From: Marinimicrococcus flavescens
GTDB lineage: Bacteria > Pseudomonadota > Alphaproteobacteria > Geminicoccales > Geminicoccaceae
DNA length: 64,000 bases
Reading direction: 5' to 3'
Assembly: GCA_029211145.1 (NCBI GenBank)
Contig: JARGEQ010000001.1
Coordinates: forward strand, 62,001 to 126,000
Each line of letters begins with the position of its first letter. Position 1 is the stretch's first letter. Made by a program: the position numbers and the translations under genes. This document shows, piece by piece, positions 62,265 through 64,000 of this stretch. A model generated the notes under the pieces. The model was given only the letters and a program-made list of their open reading frames with translations. It had not been told where the DNA came from and did no database searches.

Positions 62265-63287
62265 ATGAAGAACACGCTCCGCCTGGGGGCCGCTGCCATC
62301 GCCATCCTCGTGGCGGGCCCCGCCTTCGCCGCCGGCAAGATGACCCTCTACTGCAGCCCGCAGGAAGAGTGGTGCCAGCTCATGGTGACGGAATTCGAGA
62401 AGGAAACCGGCATCAAGGTGGCCATGACGCGCAAGAGCTCGGGCGAGACCTTCGCGCAGATCAAGGCCGAGGCCAGCAACCCCAAGGGCGACGTGTGGTG
62501 GGGCGGCACCGGCGACCCGCATCTCCAGGCGGCCGAGGAAGGGCTGACCGAGGCCTACACCTCCGAGCATCTCGACGAGCTCCACGACTGGGCGCAGCGC
62601 CAGCACGCCGCTGCCGACAAGAAGAGCGTCGGCATCTACGCGGGCGCGCTGGGCTTCGGCTACAACGAGGAGCTCCTCAAAAAGCACGGACTGCCCGAGC
62701 CCAGATGCTGGTCGGACCTGATCAAGCCCGAGTTCAGAGGCGAGGTCCAGATGGCCAATCCCAACAGCTCCGGCACCGCCTACACGATGCTGGCCACGAT
62801 GGTGCAGCTCATGGGCGAGGACGAGGCCTTCGACTATCTCAAGGCCCTCCACCAGAACATCAACCAGTACACCAAGTCCGGCTCCGCCCCCATCAAGGCC
62901 GCCGCCCAGGGCGAGACCACGGTGGGCATTGTCTTCCAGCACGACGCGGTGACGATGCGGGTGACCGGTGCTCCCATCAAGGTGGTGAGCCCCTGCGAGG
63001 GCACCGGCTACGAGATCGGCTCGATGAGCATCATCAAGGGGGCCCGCAATCTCGAGGAGGCGAAGAAGTTCTACGACTTCGCCCTGCGCCCCGACATCCA
63101 GACCATGGCCGCCCAGGCCAAGGCCTACCAGGTGCCCTCGAACAAGCAGGCGACGCCGCCGCCCGAGGCGCCGGACTTCGACGAGATCAAGCTGATCGAC
63201 TACGACTTCAAGAAGTACGGCTCGTCCGACGAGCGGCAGCGGCTGCTCAAGAAGTGGGACGAGGAGGTCGCAGCGCAGCCGCGCTGA
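62265..63287 (+). CDS. ABC transporter substrate-binding protein (ferric iron/phosphonate type)
   Basis: 340 residues. A signal peptide ends PAFAAGKMTLYCSPQEEW, and the mature protein follows the FbpA/PhnS class: FEKETGIKVAMTRKSSGET, DVWWGGTGDPHLQAAEEG, LGFGYNEELL and EFRGEVQMANPNSSGTAYT. The tandem Tyr pair that binds iron in FbpA was not seen, so iron is not certain; 2-aminoethylphosphonate or another anion is possible. GGGAGG precedes the ATG. The permease gene begins five bases after its stop. Confidence 0.85.
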   Translation: MKNTLRLGAAAIAILVAGPAFAAGKMTLYCSPQEEWCQLMVTEFEKETGIKVAMTRKSSGETFAQIKAEASNPKGDVWWGGTGDPHLQAAEEGLTEAYTSEHLDELHDWAQRQHAAADKKSVGIYAGALGFGYNEELLKKHGLPEPRCWSDLIKPEFRGEVQMANPNSSGTAYTMLATMVQLMGEDEAFDYLKALHQNINQYTKSGSAPIKAAAQGETTVGIVFQHDAVTMRVTGAPIKVVSPCEGTGYEIGSMSIIKGARNLEEAKKFYDFALRPDIQTMAAQAKAYQVPSNKQATPPPEAPDFDEIKLIDYDFKKYGSSDERQRLLKKWDEEVAAQPR

Positions 63288-63292
63288 TCCCG

Positions 63293-64000
63293 ATGGCGGT
63301 GACCTTCTCCACGGCCCGCGCGGCCGCAGGCGGCTCCATGCTGAACCGCCCGCTGGCCGCGTGGCTCGCCGCAGGCTGGGCGGCAGCACTCCTGCTGCCC
63401 TGGTACATGCTGGACGACGGGCTCTTCTCCTTCGTCTGGCTCACCGAGGGCTATGCCGGCGACCGCGACTACGCGCCGGCCCTCTTCCAGGTGCTCTGGC
63501 ACGAGCGCTACTGGCTGGCGCCGCTGGGCCTGTTCCTGGCCCTGCCGCTCCTGGCGGTGGGGCGCCCGGACAATGGCCGCGGGACCGGCATGCTGCTCGT
63601 CGCCGCCGGCGCGGGGGGCCTGTTCTGGCTGCTGCTCCAGGGCTTCGGCATCGACCACCGCGGCGTGAGCCTGGCGCTGCTCGAGCCTCTGGTGCCCGAG
63701 GGCGGGCGGCAATACGGCATGGGCTGGGGTGCGAGCCTCGTGGCGCTCGCCTTCCTGTTCTTCATCACCCAGGGCCTGGCGGCACACGGTCTCGCCCGCG
63801 GCGACGTGTTCGTGGCGGGCAGCATCGGCCTGGTCGTGGCGCTGGTCGCCGCCTTCATCTTCTTCCCGGTGCTCACCATCCTCTCGAGCGCGCTGCGCGA
63901 CAACCAGGGGGCGCTCGCACCGTTCCTGTTCCTCGACAAGCTCTTCGACGGCCGGATCTGGGGGACCGCCTGCCTCACCGGCGGCGGCCGCTGCGGCTCG
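63293..64000 (+). CDS. ABC transporter permease, iron(III)-type (3' truncated by the window)
   Basis: 236 residues are visible, reading off the right edge without a stop. At least five membrane helices are seen (about 18-40, 72-90, 95-118, 140-160, 170-200). The later PVLTILSSALRDNQGALAPF and LFDGRIWGTACLTGGGRCGS resemble the segment that precedes the first permease core in long FbpB-type iron transport permeases. It is coupled to the substrate-binding protein five bases upstream; an ATPase gene is expected further on. Confidence 0.8.
   Translation, partial: MAVTFSTARAAAGGSMLNRPLAAWLAAGWAAALLLPWYMLDDGLFSFVWLTEGYAGDRDYAPALFQVLWHERYWLAPLGLFLALPLLAVGRPDNGRGTGMLLVAAGAGGLFWLLLQGFGIDHRGVSLALLEPLVPEGGRQYGMGWGASLVALAFLFFITQGLAAHGLARGDVFVAGSIGLVVALVAAFIFFPVLTILSSALRDNQGALAPFLFLDKLFDGRIWGTACLTGGGRCGS

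Overview
The window is uniformly GC-rich (about 70% by eye) chromosomal DNA with tightly packed genes, frequent 4-base ATGA/GTGA overlaps and GTG/TTG starts. A Tad/Flp pilus locus in cpa order, a GbcAB plus heterotetrameric sarcosine oxidase route for glycine betaine, a TctCBA transporter, PuuD-type urate oxidase and an HWE-type sensor kinase together point to a free-living or host-associated alphaproteobacterium, probably of the Rhodospirillales/Geminicoccales type. No prophage, insertion sequence, CRISPR array or rRNA was seen. One tRNA (Gln, TTG) is present.

Layout. 0-12 kb: the end of an unknown gene, a D-cysteine desulfhydrase-like PLP enzyme, then a putative carboxylate-catabolism island. 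On the minus strand it holds a LacI-type regulator, a ThDP enzyme, a 3-hydroxyacyl-CoA-dehydrogenase-type enzyme and an SDR. On the plus strand a complete tripartite tricarboxylate transporter (tctC, tctB, tctA) faces them. Two LacI-type operators lie in the shared promoter region and a terminator-like hairpin separates tctC from tctB. A second minus-strand group (DUF2848 protein, amidase, duplicated membrane protein) adjoins it. 12.0-12.6 kb is a gene-free stretch with five perfect hairpins.

12.6-24 kb: glycine betaine catabolism. A GbdR-like regulator is divergent from dimethylglycine dehydrogenase and soxB-D-A-G, and gbcB/gbcA (Rieske monooxygenase) converge on soxG. Together they convert glycine betaine to dimethylglycine, sarcosine and glycine, with one-carbon release. 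24-28 kb: tRNA-Gln and an overlapping TPR lipoprotein-ispE-SAM hydroxide adenosyltransferase operon. 28-33 kb: uracil-DNA glycosylase, lytic transglycosylase, moaB, a metallophosphoesterase and a FadL-type porin.

33.9-44.8 kb: a Tad pilus operon (pilin, cpaB, cpaC, a very short CpaD-like lipoprotein, cpaE, cpaF, tadB, tadC, tadD, two TadE/F pseudopilins, tadG) downstream of an AT-rich promoter region; no prepilin peptidase gene is in the window. 45-52 kb: typA, an acyl-CoA synthetase, a BDH2-like SDR, small membrane proteins, tusA, an M48 protease and a methyltransferase.

52-61 kb: purine degradation. The minus-strand operon puuE-uraD-allC-M20 hydrolase is joined throughout by 4-base overlaps. 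Nearby are a LysR regulator, an orphan HWE kinase, and plus-strand puuD and guaD. Guanine deaminase, urate oxidase, OHCU decarboxylase, allantoinase and allantoate amidohydrolase form most of the guanine-to-glyoxylate route; xanthine dehydrogenase and HIU hydrolase are not here. 61-64 kb: a ZIP metal transporter and the start of an iron-type ABC importer whose permease gene runs off the window. Functions are assigned from visible motifs and family knowledge, without database searches.
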